This document shows, piece after piece, positions 51,797 to 60,473 of a stretch of 64,000 nt of DNA; the stretch's first letter is position 1; each line of letters begins with the position of its first letter. The notes under the pieces are model-generated. The model was not told the origin of the DNA and did not search any database. It saw only the letters and a list, made by a program, of their open reading frames with translations. A program made the position numbers and the translations under genes. The stretch comes from Clostridium manihotivorum. GTDB lineage: Bacteria > Bacillota > Clostridia > Clostridiales > Clostridiaceae. Location of the stretch: NCBI RefSeq assembly GCF_004015185.1, contig NZ_CP025746.1, forward strand, positions 3,179,776 to 3,243,775. The letters run 5' to 3'.

Positions 51797-52453
51797 ATGG
51801 AGTACAGCTATACTATAATTAAACTAAATAGTGAATACTATGCAATACCATACTATGACATAGTTGATACTATGTTATACTCAAAATTATATGATTTTTT
51901 AGAAAGTACAAAAGAGACAAATAGAAACACAATGATTAAAGATAAAGTGCATAGACTGAATATTATAAGTTTAAATAGTGGTTATTTTGATTTAGATGAG
52001 CTGATGAAAAAATATATAATTATCATTAAAAGTGCAAACTGTTATTATAGTATTATAGCTGATGATATAGAAAATACGCAAATACAAGTAGCTGAAGAAT
52101 ATTCTGATACAGATAATATTAGTAGTATTAATGTTGATAATAAACTTGTAAAAGTGATAAATTCTTATATAATTAACAGAATGATTTGCTCAGAAGTTGA
52201 AGATATTCATATAATTAATAGTTTGGATATTAGTGAGGAGAATTTATTAAATTTTGCCAATCATATCAGAAATGAAAAATATTATAAAGATAGCTTAAAC
52301 GAAGCTCAAAATGAAATAAGGAAGTTAACTAAAGAATTTTTAGAGAAAGCTACTCAGGTATTAGAATTATTTGAGAAAGTAAATCAAGACTATTATGAAG
52401 AAACAGATATTAAAACAATATTAGATGAGTTTATGAAAGTAATAATGCACTAA
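51797..52453 (+). CDS. Possible divergent CheW-like protein
   Basis: 218-residue soluble protein. The first 130 residues have strands in a CheW-like order: YTIIKLNSEYYAIPYYDIVD, then NIISLNSGYFDLDELMKKY and IIIIKSANCYYSIIADDIEN. CheW proteins show 'YAIP...V', 'INLRG...D' and 'GLVVD' at comparable places. The C-terminal 70 residues are helical, probably coiled coil (ALNEAQ-type charged repeats, FLEKATQVLELFEKV). No chemotaxis genes are nearby. The assignment is by pattern only and may be wrong. TTGGAGGAG lies before ATG 51797. Confidence 0.5.
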   Translation: MEYSYTIIKLNSEYYAIPYYDIVDTMLYSKLYDFLESTKETNRNTMIKDKVHRLNIISLNSGYFDLDELMKKYIIIIKSANCYYSIIADDIENTQIQVAEEYSDTDNISSINVDNKLVKVINSYIINRMICSEVEDIHIINSLDISEENLLNFANHIRNEKYYKDSLNEAQNEIRKLTKEFLEKATQVLELFEKVNQDYYEETDIKTILDEFMKVIMH

Positions 52454-52458
52454 AGGTA

Positions 52459-52509
52459 TATAAGTAATAAAGGAAGTATAGCATTCTTATACTTCCTTTA
52501 TTACTTATA
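52459..52509. terminator. Perfect 22-pair hairpin terminator
   Basis: TATAAGTAATAAAGGAAGTA... (52459-52480) and its exact complement (52488-52509) flank a 7-nt loop. It separates two convergent genes and should act in both directions. Confidence 0.9.
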
Positions 52510-52518
52510 ATGTAAATA

Positions 52519-53433
52519 TTATTTTCCTGCAGCTTTTAAAATAGCAGCTTGATGTTGAGGATCTGTTTTATTATCTTTATGTCTTGTACTATTTAAAAAG
52601 TGGATATCAATTACTCCATCCATCCCATTATTCTTAACTGCATCTAGATTTTCACCTTTCCCATATCCATCTGAGCGATTGCTAACAGTGGCTAGCGCTG
52701 GTGCAGAATCAACTCCGGCATGAGGCATTGCTGTCATCGAAGCAGCTATTTTACGCCCATTTATGTTAACAATAACTGGTCTTCTTACCCATGAAAAACC
52801 GCCCCAAATACTCTTTATAGTACTTGTGTCTGATGATGCAGAAGCTTCTCCATCTAAATGGTTTGTCCCAAAAGTTCTTTTAATACTAAATGTTTTCCCT
52901 GTACTAAGATCCGTTACTTGTATTGTTGAACCTCTTGGAATAAGCCCACTTGCTTGACTCCAACTTAGTAACTCACCATATTTAGAAGAACTAGTATTAG
53001 CTGGAGCTTGAGTATATGTATTCTTTTGAGAAGGGATTGGACTACCACCTCTGGATAATGATTGTTTAGGTTTAGTGTCTGCTTTGGCTACCGTAGTAGT
53101 CTTTTTTTGTTCAGAGCTTGTACTGCTTTTAGCTGTGCCACTGCTTGACGATGAAGATTTAGCAGCAGAAGTGTTTTGAGCAGGCTTTGTTTCAGCTTCC
53201 TTCGGTTTTTCGGTATTTTTAGGTTCTGGAGTTTGAGGTTCAGCGTTACTCGTTGGTTTTGTTTCAGATTCCAAAACAGTCGTTGTACTTTCCTTAGGAA
53301 GTTCATTTTCTACTGTAAGTGAAGTTGCTGCAACGGGCACATTTTGAACTGAATTTAGTTTAGAAGTTAGTGCACTTGAAATACCAATTGTTAATACTAA
53401 AGAAGCTGCTACTGTCATGATTATTTTTTTCAT
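52519..53433 (-). CDS. Secreted wall protein under c-di-AMP riboswitch
   Basis: 304-residue minus-strand protein with a signal peptide (MKKIIMTVAASLVLTIGISS), a Pro/Ser/Thr/Lys-rich linker (about residues 45-125, including SSSSSSGTAKSSTSS) and SLSRGGSP, then a C-terminal globular domain (about 155-304) with RTFGTNHLDGEA, PVIVNINGRKIAASMTAMPH and MDGVIDIHFLNSTRH. This domain is conserved in Gram-positive secreted proteins, but its function is not known to me; the His and Asp positions would fit a hydrolase. The riboswitch upstream places it under c-di-AMP control. Confidence 0.82.
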   Translation of the reverse strand: MKKIIMTVAASLVLTIGISSALTSKLNSVQNVPVAATSLTVENELPKESTTTVLESETKPTSNAEPQTPEPKNTEKPKEAETKPAQNTSAAKSSSSSSGTAKSSTSSEQKKTTTVAKADTKPKQSLSRGGSPIPSQKNTYTQAPANTSSSKYGELLSWSQASGLIPRGSTIQVTDLSTGKTFSIKRTFGTNHLDGEASASSDTSTIKSIWGGFSWVRRPVIVNINGRKIAASMTAMPHAGVDSAPALATVSNRSDGYGKGENLDAVKNNGMDGVIDIHFLNSTRHKDNKTDPQHQAAILKAAGK

Positions 53434-53448
53434 TTTTTAACTCATCTC

Positions 53449-53549
53449 ACGAGCCTACGAGGTTAGTTGACGGGTTCGGGAAGAGGATTTCCCTACACTA
53501 AATGATTCACCCCAATGATACTCCCCCGTTGCTAATTAGCATTCGGCTT
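53449..53549 (-). ncRNA. c-di-AMP (ydaO/yuaA) riboswitch 1
   Basis: Read on the minus strand, the conserved blocks are AAGCCGAAT, ACGGGGGAG, GGGGTGAATCA, GTAGGG, CCGAACCCGTCAACTAACC and CGTAGGC, in the order of ydaO-yuaA riboswitches. It lies about 15-20 nt before the secreted wall protein gene. This class usually turns off wall and osmolyte genes when c-di-AMP is high. Confidence 0.93.
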
Positions 53550-53709
53550 TCTTTCTAGTTTGTCCAAGCAATATTATATATAAAAACATTGGAAATTGGT
53601 ACAGGTAATATATTCAATGGAATAATAAGGTTCTAAAGTAAATTATAAATTATAAAAATATGGAAACTTTTTATCAATTATTTTCGTCTAATATATAGAG
53701 GTGAAAGCT

Positions 53710-54243
53710 ATGTTCAACAATAAAGCATTAATACTTTTAATTTTATGCTCGACTATTGGTTTCACAGCCTGTGCAAAATCAAAGCAACAAGTTATTAAAT
53801 GTGAATCAGTTAAAAATGAAACTACTGCTATTGAAGCTAAAATATCAGGTAATGAAAAAATTATAACTGAAAAATTACCTAAGGAATATAAGTCAGATAC
53901 AGCAATTAATAACGGAGATATCGTTGGTGTTCATGGGAAGGGATATAACATTGAAAAACTAGACAAATTTATTGAAAATCTTGAGAATAAACAAAAAGAT
54001 ACAGTTAGAGTTACAACATATACTACTGAAGGTGATGCAATAGTTAATATTTTAGAATTTAGTGGAGCTGAATTAAATTTTATAGTAGATACTACTAGAG
54101 ATAATTTTGGATCTAAAAAAACAACAAAATATAAAGCTTATGAAATAGTTAAAGAAAGTAAAAACAATGGAGTTTACTATATTGTGAAAGGAGATAACCT
54201 AGATAATTATCCATTAATCTACGTTGCAAAAAATAGCCAATAG
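53710..54243 (+). CDS. DUF4362-type lipoprotein
   Basis: 177-residue protein with a lipoprotein signal peptide (ALILLILCSTIGFTACAKS; lipidated Cys near residue 20). Mature part: a charged linker, then GDIVGVHGKGYNIEKLDKFI and DTVRVTTYTTEGDAIVNILE, and FIVDTTRDNFGSKKTT, as in DUF4362 lipoproteins of Bacilli and clostridia. ATG 53710 is preferred over GTG 53701, which overlaps the GAGGTG site. The function is unknown. It lies next to a VanW gene but with its own spacing of about 115 nt. Confidence 0.83.
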   Translation: MFNNKALILLILCSTIGFTACAKSKQQVIKCESVKNETTAIEAKISGNEKIITEKLPKEYKSDTAINNGDIVGVHGKGYNIEKLDKFIENLENKQKDTVRVTTYTTEGDAIVNILEFSGAELNFIVDTTRDNFGSKKTTKYKAYEIVKESKNNGVYYIVKGDNLDNYPLIYVAKNSQ

Positions 54244-54360
54244 GGATTAAAGTAATCCTAACAGTTGTTTTTAATGTAATTGTTGTAATAAATTTACATT
54301 TAGGTTATTATATAAATGTAATAAGGGTTTATAGCAAATTTAAAAAGAGGGTGGACAAGG

Positions 54361-55641
54361 TTGAATTATGACCATGTAATAGAGACAGAAAAGCAAAAGA
54401 AAAGAAATCTCAGACCAGTTTATATTATAACTGGAATAATAGGAACTATATTATGTATTCAAGGAAGCATAATGTATTCTGCTATATCAAAGTATAATGC
54501 TAAAATATATCCAGAAACTTGGATAGAGGATATAAATGTGGGCGGCAAAACAAAAGAAGAAGCAAAGAGTGCGATTATTGAAAAGCATGATAATCTAATT
54601 GCTGAGAAAATAATTAATATAAAAGTTAATGATAAAAATTATAACATTGATACCTCAAAGCTTAATATGAAATATGATTATAGTAAAATCGTTGACGAAG
54701 CTTTTAATGTAGGTAGAAACGATAATATACTTAAAAAGTATTCTTATATTAAATCCTCGGTGAGAAAAGATTTCAAACTTAGTCATACATATACCTATGA
54801 TGTAGTGGATTCCATTATTAAAAACATAGAGCAAGAAAATAATGAAAAACCAGTTGATGCAACTATAAGGAAAAATGACGCAGATGGTTTTATTATAAAT
54901 AAAGAAAAGTATGGTTATGAATTAGATTCTCAAAAGTTAAAGCAGGATATAAAAGTTAAGCTGGATAATATAGAGCAAGAGCAAAACTTACTAGTGCAAG
55001 CCGATTTAAAAAGAATTGATCCTAGCATTAAAGAAAGTGATTTAAATCAAATAGACTATAAGATTTCAAGCTTCACAACTAATTTTAAGTCTTCAAATGA
55101 AAATCGCTCAACTAACATAAGTGTGGCTTCACATGCTATAGATGGTAGATTACTAATGCCAGGAGATTCTTTTAGCTTTAATGATGTAGTGGGAGAAAGA
55201 TCTGCTGAAAGAGGATATAAAATGGCTAAGGTAATTTTAAATGGTAAATTTGTAGAAGATTTAGGTGGAGGAGTATGCCAAGTTTCTACTACGCTTTATA
55301 ATGCTGTATTAAGAGCCAATATTCCTTCAGTACAAAGAACGCGTCATTCTTTACCTTCAACTTATGTAGGGTTAGGAATGGATGCTACAGTTGCTTATGG
55401 GTTATTAGATTATAAGTTTAAAAATACGTTATCCTATCCTATTTATATTGAATCTATGATTAAGGATAAAAATATTACATTTAATGTTTATGCCAATTCC
55501 AGCCTTAGCAGCAAGAAATATGATATTGTTAATGAAGTAGAAGGAGATAAGGTTAAAGTCTTTAAGCTAACCTACGAGGGAGAAAAACTGGTTTCAAGAG
55601 ACTTACTTTATACAGATAAAATTACGAAAACTAATGGATAA
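54361..55641 (+). CDS. VanW-family wall protein
   Basis: 426-residue membrane-anchored protein with one helix near residues 18-40, then two PG_binding_4-like repeats (TWIEDINVGGKTKEEAKSAI; later NIEQENNEKPVDATIR) and the VanW domain (SVASHAIDGRLLMPGDSFSF, VVGERSAERGYKMA, GGGVCQVSTTLYNAV). VanW proteins are linked to peptidoglycan. TTG 54361 follows AAGAGGGTGGACAAGG. The conserved Cys of GGGVCQ is present. Confidence 0.88.
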   Translation: MNYDHVIETEKQKKRNLRPVYIITGIIGTILCIQGSIMYSAISKYNAKIYPETWIEDINVGGKTKEEAKSAIIEKHDNLIAEKIINIKVNDKNYNIDTSKLNMKYDYSKIVDEAFNVGRNDNILKKYSYIKSSVRKDFKLSHTYTYDVVDSIIKNIEQENNEKPVDATIRKNDADGFIINKEKYGYELDSQKLKQDIKVKLDNIEQEQNLLVQADLKRIDPSIKESDLNQIDYKISSFTTNFKSSNENRSTNISVASHAIDGRLLMPGDSFSFNDVVGERSAERGYKMAKVILNGKFVEDLGGGVCQVSTTLYNAVLRANIPSVQRTRHSLPSTYVGLGMDATVAYGLLDYKFKNTLSYPIYIESMIKDKNITFNVYANSSLSSKKYDIVNEVEGDKVKVFKLTYEGEKLVSRDLLYTDKITKTNG

Positions 55642-55657
55642 ATCATAAAATATATAT

Positions 55658-55705
55658 AAATGGAGTAGGAGCTGAATACTACAATATTCAGCTCCTACTC
55701 CATTT
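55658..55705. terminator. Perfect 21-pair bidirectional terminator
   Basis: AAATGGAGTAGGAGCTGAAT... (55658-55678) and its complement (55685-55705) flank a 6-nt loop, between the VanW gene and the convergent ZIP gene. Confidence 0.9.
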
Positions 55706-55711
55706 ATTGAT

Positions 55712-56485
55712 TTAATCTAAAAAAGATACAATCAATATGCCAGCAATCATACCTATGACATTTCCTATGGTTGATAACCTGCCTTTCCATGTATCTCTAG
55801 CATTTGGTAAGGTTTCTCTGCAAACAATATATAGAATCATTCCACCTGCAATAGCTAAACTTATACATATTACAATAGGTGAAATTTTACTTATTATACC
55901 TCCAAGCAAAGCTCCTAACCCCATTGGAATTGAAGTTATAACAGATATGCTAACAAGAGAAAATGTACTTAGATTGCTTTCTCTAAAAAATATACCTACA
56001 GCAAGTCCTTCAGGTATCCCATGGAGTATCAGAGCAATAGCAAGATGAAGACCTTTTATTGAAGAAGTTGATAATAAAGAGCCTAGGGCAATTCCACTGG
56101 GGATATTATGTATTCCTATACCTATAGCCATAAAGATACCAGCTTTTAAAAATCTATGTTTTTTATTATCGGAAGTAGGTATCTTATCATGTTCTAGTTT
56201 TCCATCTAATAATACAGCCAAAATTAGTCCAAAAGTAATTCCAATTGTAGCTATATAAATACTGCCTGCCTCAAATGACTCTGGAAGTAAGTCGAAACAA
56301 ACAATGGCTAACATCAATCCACCAATAAAACCTAGTACAGTTCCTTTAAAACGTCTTCCTCTTCTTTTAATAAAAAATGAGAATAAAATTCCAGTAAGGA
56401 TTCCTATCCAAGCCGTAAGATAGCCTGATACTCCTGTAATTAGTATTGTGTTCATCAGTTTACTCATACTTATAGTCTCTCCCAA
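55712..56485 (-). CDS. ZIP-family metal transporter
   Basis: 257-residue polytopic protein on the minus strand. The paired metal motifs in TM4 and TM5 are HNIPSGIALGSLL (about residue 141) and HGIPEGLAVGIFF (about 169). It probably imports Zn or another divalent metal. It lies divergently from the cadC-cadA unit, which exports Cd/Zn, so uptake and export genes share one intergenic region. The start has TTGGGAGAG upstream on its strand. Confidence 0.9.
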   Translation of the reverse strand: MGETISMSKLMNTILITGVSGYLTAWIGILTGILFSFFIKRRGRRFKGTVLGFIGGLMLAIVCFDLLPESFEAGSIYIATIGITFGLILAVLLDGKLEHDKIPTSDNKKHRFLKAGIFMAIGIGIHNIPSGIALGSLLSTSSIKGLHLAIALILHGIPEGLAVGIFFRESNLSTFSLVSISVITSIPMGLGALLGGIISKISPIVICISLAIAGGMILYIVCRETLPNARDTWKGRLSTIGNVIGMIAGILIVSFLD

Positions 56486-56575
56486 AATTATTTATATATA
56501 TTTATAGTATTTTTATAAGTTTAAATTAAGAACAGTTATTATATGCTGATATTTTATAATAGTTCTGATAATTTA

Positions 56576-56604
56576 TTGACACTAATAACCAATTTCAATA
56601 TAAA
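56576..56604 (+). promoter_or_regulatory. Promoter of a possible small RNA
   Basis: TTGACA (56576-56581), a 17-nt spacer and TATAAA (56599-56604), close to the sigma-A consensus. No gene start follows before the terminator at 56660-56698. Confidence 0.65.
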
Positions 56605-56610
56605 TAATAA

Positions 56611-56698
56611 TATTCACTGTAAGGCTTTTCAAGAATATGAAATGATATTGTTATTTTATAAGAACTGTTTAAGTTAAGTGAACAGTTCTTATTTTTTT
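56611..56698 (+). ncRNA. Candidate small RNA upstream of cadC
   Basis: Between the promoter above and a hairpin AAGAACTGTT (56660-56669) paired with AACAGTTCTT (56681-56690) plus a run of seven T lie about 85 nt with no open frame of note. That is the layout of a small RNA or a terminated leader. The transcript would end just before the consensus cadC promoter. It may be an sRNA, an attenuated 5' leader or the remnant of a lost gene. Confidence 0.5.
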
Positions 56699-56717
56699 CA
56701 AAAATTTTCTTATTTCA

Positions 56718-56773
56718 TTGACATAATTACAGGTTCTGCGTATAATGAATATATGAACAGATATTCAGATATT
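56718..56773 (+). promoter_or_regulatory. cadC-cadA promoter with SmtB/CadC-type operator
   Basis: TTGACA (56718-56723), 17 nt, TATAAT (56741-56746): a perfect sigma-A consensus. It is followed by AATATATGAACA-GA-TATTCAGATATT (56748-56773), the 12-2-12 imperfect repeat bound by SmtB/CadC-type repressors, covering the transcription start. Metal release of CadC would open the promoter. Confidence 0.9.
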
Positions 56774-56794
56774 CAAATGAAAAGGAATGAGATT

Positions 56795-57163
56795 ATGGAA
56801 GAAAGAACAAACATTGAAAACTGCAGTTGTTCTATTATACATGAAAATGTAGTTAATGAAGTAAAAAAACATATACCAGAAGAAGAGACACTTTATGATT
56901 TAGCTGATCTTTTTAAGGTTCTTGGAGATTCAACTAGGATAAAAATATTGTGTGCACTGTTTCAAGCTGAAATGTGTGTATGCGATATAGCTGCACTGCT
57001 TGGAATGACCCAATCAGCAATTTCACATCAGCTTAGAGTATTAAAACAGTCAAGACTTGTAAAGTACAGAAAAGACGGAAAAGTAGTTTATTATTCACTA
57101 GACGATGAACATGTTAAGAATATTTTTGACCAAGGCCTACTTCATATAGCAGAAAAAAGATAA
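56795..57163 (+). CDS. cadC: CadC/SmtB-family metal-responsive repressor
   Basis: 122-residue winged-helix repressor. An N-terminal CSCSIIHENV and the alpha-3 AEMCVCDIAALLG supply the four thiolates of the CadC Cd/Pb site. The C-terminal helix (DDEHVKNIFDQGLLHIAEK) carries Asp, His, His and Glu for the Zn site. TQSAISHQLRVLKQSRLV is the recognition helix. ATG 56795 is preferred: it follows AAAGGAATGAG and lies downstream of the promoter and operator, whereas the upstream ATG 56678 precedes the promoter. It is next to cadA. Confidence 0.95.
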   Translation: MEERTNIENCSCSIIHENVVNEVKKHIPEEETLYDLADLFKVLGDSTRIKILCALFQAEMCVCDIAALLGMTQSAISHQLRVLKQSRLVKYRKDGKVVYYSLDDEHVKNIFDQGLLHIAEKR

Positions 57164-57185
57164 TCATTACAGGGGAGGGGTAGTA

Positions 57186-59669
57186 ATGAATAAAAAAGAA
57201 ATTGAAAAAGTTAATACCAAAAGTAATATTAAATTGGTGTCAAAAAATATTAAACAAGAAAATGCAAATCCTAAATCATCACAAAATGCTGTTAAAAAAG
57301 AATTTGTTTTAGAAGGTCTTGGATGTGCTAATTGTGCTGCTAAGATGGAACAAAAGCTTAATGTATTAGATGGTATTAAATCTGCAAATATAAGTTTTGC
57401 AACAAAAACATTATTCTTAGAAATCGAAGAAATTAGCAGGACAAAAGAATTAATAGCCGCAACTACTGATATTGTTCAAAGTATTGAAGGACATGTTAAA
57501 GTAGTAGAAAAGCAAACTAATAAAGTTTTGAAAAAAGAAATATTATTAGAAGGTTTATGCTGTGGTAACTGTGCTGCAAAGATAGAAAGAGAGTCTAATA
57601 ATATAGACGGCGTAAAATCAGCTGTAGTTGATTTTGTATCAACAAAACTTATTATGGAAATTGATAATCCTTCTAAGACAAATTCAATTATTGAAAAAGT
57701 TAAGGAAATCGTTAAGAGAATTGAACCCGATGTTAAGGTTATTGAGATTCAAAACACAAATAAAGCATCAAAAGATCAAACTCATGAACATGACCACGAC
57801 CATGGTCACGAACATGGAGAAAGTAATAAAACTGAAATAATCAAATTAGCTACTGGTGCAGCAATCTTTGCAGTAGCAACAGCAATGAAGCTTCCTAATT
57901 ACTTGGAACTTATTCTCTATCTAATAAGTTATATAATTGTAGGTGGAGAAGTGGTTCTAAGAGCTTTAAAGAATATAAGTAGAGGACAAGTTTTCGATGA
58001 AAACTTCCTTATGAGTATAGCTACCATCGGTGCTTTTACTATAGGAAATTATCCAGAAGGTGTAGCAGTTATGCTGTTTTATCAGCTAGGGGAAATATTC
58101 CAAGGTATAGCTGTTAATCGCTCAAGAAAATCTATATCTGCTCTTATGGATATAAGACCTGACTTTGCTAACTTAAAAGCTGGTGATGAACTTAAAAAGG
58201 TATCCCCAGAAGAAGTTAGCATAGGTGATATTATTGTAGTAAAACCAGGAGAAAAAGTTCCTCTAGATGGTAAAGTAATCGAAGGGAATTCTATGGTTGA
58301 TACTTCTGCTTTAACTGGTGAATCTGTTCCCAGAGAGGTAGGAGCAGGGGACAGCATCCTGGGTGGAGTTATTAATAAGAATGGTCTTTTAACTATTGAA
58401 GTAGAGAAAGAATTCGGAGATTCAACTGTTGCAAAGATACTTGACCTAGTTCAAAATGCAAGCAGCAAGAAAGCTCCAACAGAGAATTTTATAACAAAGT
58501 TTGCTAGATACTATACACCTATCGTTGTTTTTTCAGCTGTAGCATTAGCAGTAATACCACCGCTTGTTATTGATGGAGCAACGTTTTCCGAGTGGTTATA
58601 TAGAGCATTAGCATTCCTAGTAGTATCTTGTCCTTGTGCTTTAGTTGTATCCATACCACTTGGTTTCTTTGGTGGTATAGGTGGAGCTTCTAAGAACGGA
58701 ATACTTGTAAAGGGTGGAAACTATCTTGAAGCATTGAATGATGTTGAGGTTGTTGTGTTTGATAAAACAGGAACCCTTACAAAAGGTGTATTTAAGGTAA
58801 CAGAAGTAAAACCACAAAATAATATTTCTGAAGATGAACTTATAGCTTATGCTGCTTATGCAGAAAGCTATTCTAACCATCCAATAGCAACTTCAATACT
58901 AAAAGCCTATGGCAAAGAAATAGTTAAAGATGCCGTAGAAAACTATGAAGAAATATCAGGTCATGGAGTAAAAGTTATTATTGAAGGTAGAGAAGTATTA
59001 GCAGGTAACTATAAGCTTATGAATAAAGAAAACATTGCTTATAGCCAAGTAGAAACTATAGGTACAGTAGTTCATGTTGCTGTAGATAAAGAATATGCAG
59101 GTTTCATAGTAATATCCGATGAAGTTAAGGAAGATTCAGCAAAAGCAATTAAGGCTCTAAAAGCAATCGGTGTAAAGAAAACAGTAATGCTTACAGGTGA
59201 CAATAAGACTGTTGGTACTAAAGTTGCCAATCAGCTAGGACTTGATGAAGTTCATTCAGAACTGCTGCCAGACCAAAAGGTTGAAAAGGTAGAACTTTTA
59301 GATAAAGAAAAATCACCTAAGGGCAAGTTAATATTTGTTGGAGATGGCATAAATGATGCTCCAGTATTAGCTAGAGCAGATATAGGTATTGCAATGGGTG
59401 GAGTTGGTTCTGATGCTGCTATAGAAGCTGCAGATGTAGTTATTATGACTGATGAACCTTCAAAGATTGCCTCAGCCATAAAAATAGCAAAGAAAACAAG
59501 AACTATAGTAATGCAAAACATTATTTTTGCTTTAGGTATTAAGGTTATTTTATTAGTTCTTGTAGCTTTGGGTTTAGGTACTATGTGGGAAGCGGTATTT
59601 GGTGATGTAGGAGTAACACTACTTGCAGTGTTAAATTCTATGAGAGCAATGAAAACAGAAAATATATAG
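57186..59669 (+). CDS. cadA: P1B-type Cd/Zn/Pb ATPase (second copy)
   Basis: 827-residue exporting P-type ATPase with two N-terminal HMA domains, GLGCANCAAKME and a variant GLCCGNCAAKIE, and a His-rich linker (HEHDHDHGHEHGES). The catalytic core has SCPCALVVSIPLG, DKTGTLTKG, SNHPIATS, GDGINDAP and FGDVGVTLL. It differs from the first copy mainly in the N-terminus and linker; the core is very similar. It sits directly behind cadC, so it is the metal-inducible copy. AGGGGAGGGG precedes the ATG. Confidence 0.95.
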   Translation: MNKKEIEKVNTKSNIKLVSKNIKQENANPKSSQNAVKKEFVLEGLGCANCAAKMEQKLNVLDGIKSANISFATKTLFLEIEEISRTKELIAATTDIVQSIEGHVKVVEKQTNKVLKKEILLEGLCCGNCAAKIERESNNIDGVKSAVVDFVSTKLIMEIDNPSKTNSIIEKVKEIVKRIEPDVKVIEIQNTNKASKDQTHEHDHDHGHEHGESNKTEIIKLATGAAIFAVATAMKLPNYLELILYLISYIIVGGEVVLRALKNISRGQVFDENFLMSIATIGAFTIGNYPEGVAVMLFYQLGEIFQGIAVNRSRKSISALMDIRPDFANLKAGDELKKVSPEEVSIGDIIVVKPGEKVPLDGKVIEGNSMVDTSALTGESVPREVGAGDSILGGVINKNGLLTIEVEKEFGDSTVAKILDLVQNASSKKAPTENFITKFARYYTPIVVFSAVALAVIPPLVIDGATFSEWLYRALAFLVVSCPCALVVSIPLGFFGGIGGASKNGILVKGGNYLEALNDVEVVVFDKTGTLTKGVFKVTEVKPQNNISEDELIAYAAYAESYSNHPIATSILKAYGKEIVKDAVENYEEISGHGVKVIIEGREVLAGNYKLMNKENIAYSQVETIGTVVHVAVDKEYAGFIVISDEVKEDSAKAIKALKAIGVKKTVMLTGDNKTVGTKVANQLGLDEVHSELLPDQKVEKVELLDKEKSPKGKLIFVGDGINDAPVLARADIGIAMGGVGSDAAIEAADVVIMTDEPSKIASAIKIAKKTRTIVMQNIIFALGIKVILLVLVALGLGTMWEAVFGDVGVTLLAVLNSMRAMKTENI

Positions 59670-59684
59670 TGATATTCATCTTTA

Positions 59685-59718
59685 GTGCAGTCATATATAA
59701 TATGGCTGCACATTTTTA
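59685..59718 (+). terminator. Terminator after cadA
   Basis: GTGCAGTCATA (59685-59695) pairs with TATGGCTGCAC (59701-59711, one G-U), followed by ATTTTTA. Confidence 0.85.
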
Positions 59719-59733
59719 TAGGAGTGATAATCA

Positions 59734-60351
59734 ATGAATAATTTAAATAATAAAAAAATATATAAGAGGTGGGCTGGCAAATACGACATGTTCTTTGGAA
59801 GTCAGTATATTAACAAGCAAAGAGAAACAGAAATTTCTATGCTTAATCTTAAAAGCGGCGATAAAGTATTATTTATTGGGATTGGAACCGGAGAAGATTT
59901 AAGGTTTATACCGGAAGGTGTTAGTGTAATAGGAGTAGATATAACAGAAGAAATGCTTGATGTAGCAAGAATTAAGGCAAAAGACTTACATTTAAAAGAT
60001 ATAAAAATATTAAACATGGACGGTCAAAATTTAGATTTTAATGATAACCAATTTGATTATGTAGTTTTAAATCTAATTCTTTCAGTTATCCCTGATGGAA
60101 ACAAGTGTTTAGGCGAAGCATATAGAGTTTTAAAAGATGAAGGTAAGATAGCAGTATTTGACAAATTCATAGAAGATAAAGAAGAACCTACTTTCGTGAG
60201 AAAACTTCTAAATAATATAACCAAGTTACTAGGGACAGATATAAACAGAAGATTTTCTGATATTCTTGGAAATATTAATCTAAAAATTATAGAAGAGCGA
60301 AAGAGTATTTTAGGTGGTACGTACAAGATTTTTATTCTTAAAAAATATTAG
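59734..60351 (+). CDS. Class I SAM-dependent methyltransferase
   Basis: 205-residue soluble methyltransferase (Methyltransf_11 type). The SAM loop is VLFIGIGTGEDLRFI (about residue 46) and GVDITEEMLDVARIKA follows as motif II. Later FDYVVLNLILSVIPDG is motif IV. It resembles UbiE/PEMT-type enzymes and lacks the Cys pattern of ArsM, so an arsenic role is unlikely. AGGAGTGATAA precedes the ATG. The substrate is unknown. Confidence 0.85.
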   Translation: MNNLNNKKIYKRWAGKYDMFFGSQYINKQRETEISMLNLKSGDKVLFIGIGTGEDLRFIPEGVSVIGVDITEEMLDVARIKAKDLHLKDIKILNMDGQNLDFNDNQFDYVVLNLILSVIPDGNKCLGEAYRVLKDEGKIAVFDKFIEDKEEPTFVRKLLNNITKLLGTDINRRFSDILGNINLKIIEERKSILGGTYKIFILKKY

Positions 60352-60377
60352 TTAATTTTCGTATATGGTCATGGTAA

Positions 60378-60412
60378 ACTTCTTAACCGTAAGCGAGAAA
60401 TTTGTTTTTTAT
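60378..60412 (+). terminator. Weak terminator-like hairpin
   Basis: AAACTTCT and AGAAATTT pair with one mismatch around a loop and are followed by GTTTTTTAT. It could end the methyltransferase transcript. Confidence 0.35.
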
Positions 60413-60473
60413 AGATAATCTATACAAGAGTTCCAGTATATAATGCAACAATATTTTAAGGAGATGAATAAAA

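Noticed and set aside
56678..56794. Upstream ATG giving a 161-residue CadC
   Set aside because: This ATG lies before the consensus promoter and inside the previous terminator, so the transcript cannot include it.
57628..57840. 70-codon open frame inside the second cadA
   Set aside because: Lies wholly inside the ATPase gene in another frame; no ribosome-binding site or family match.
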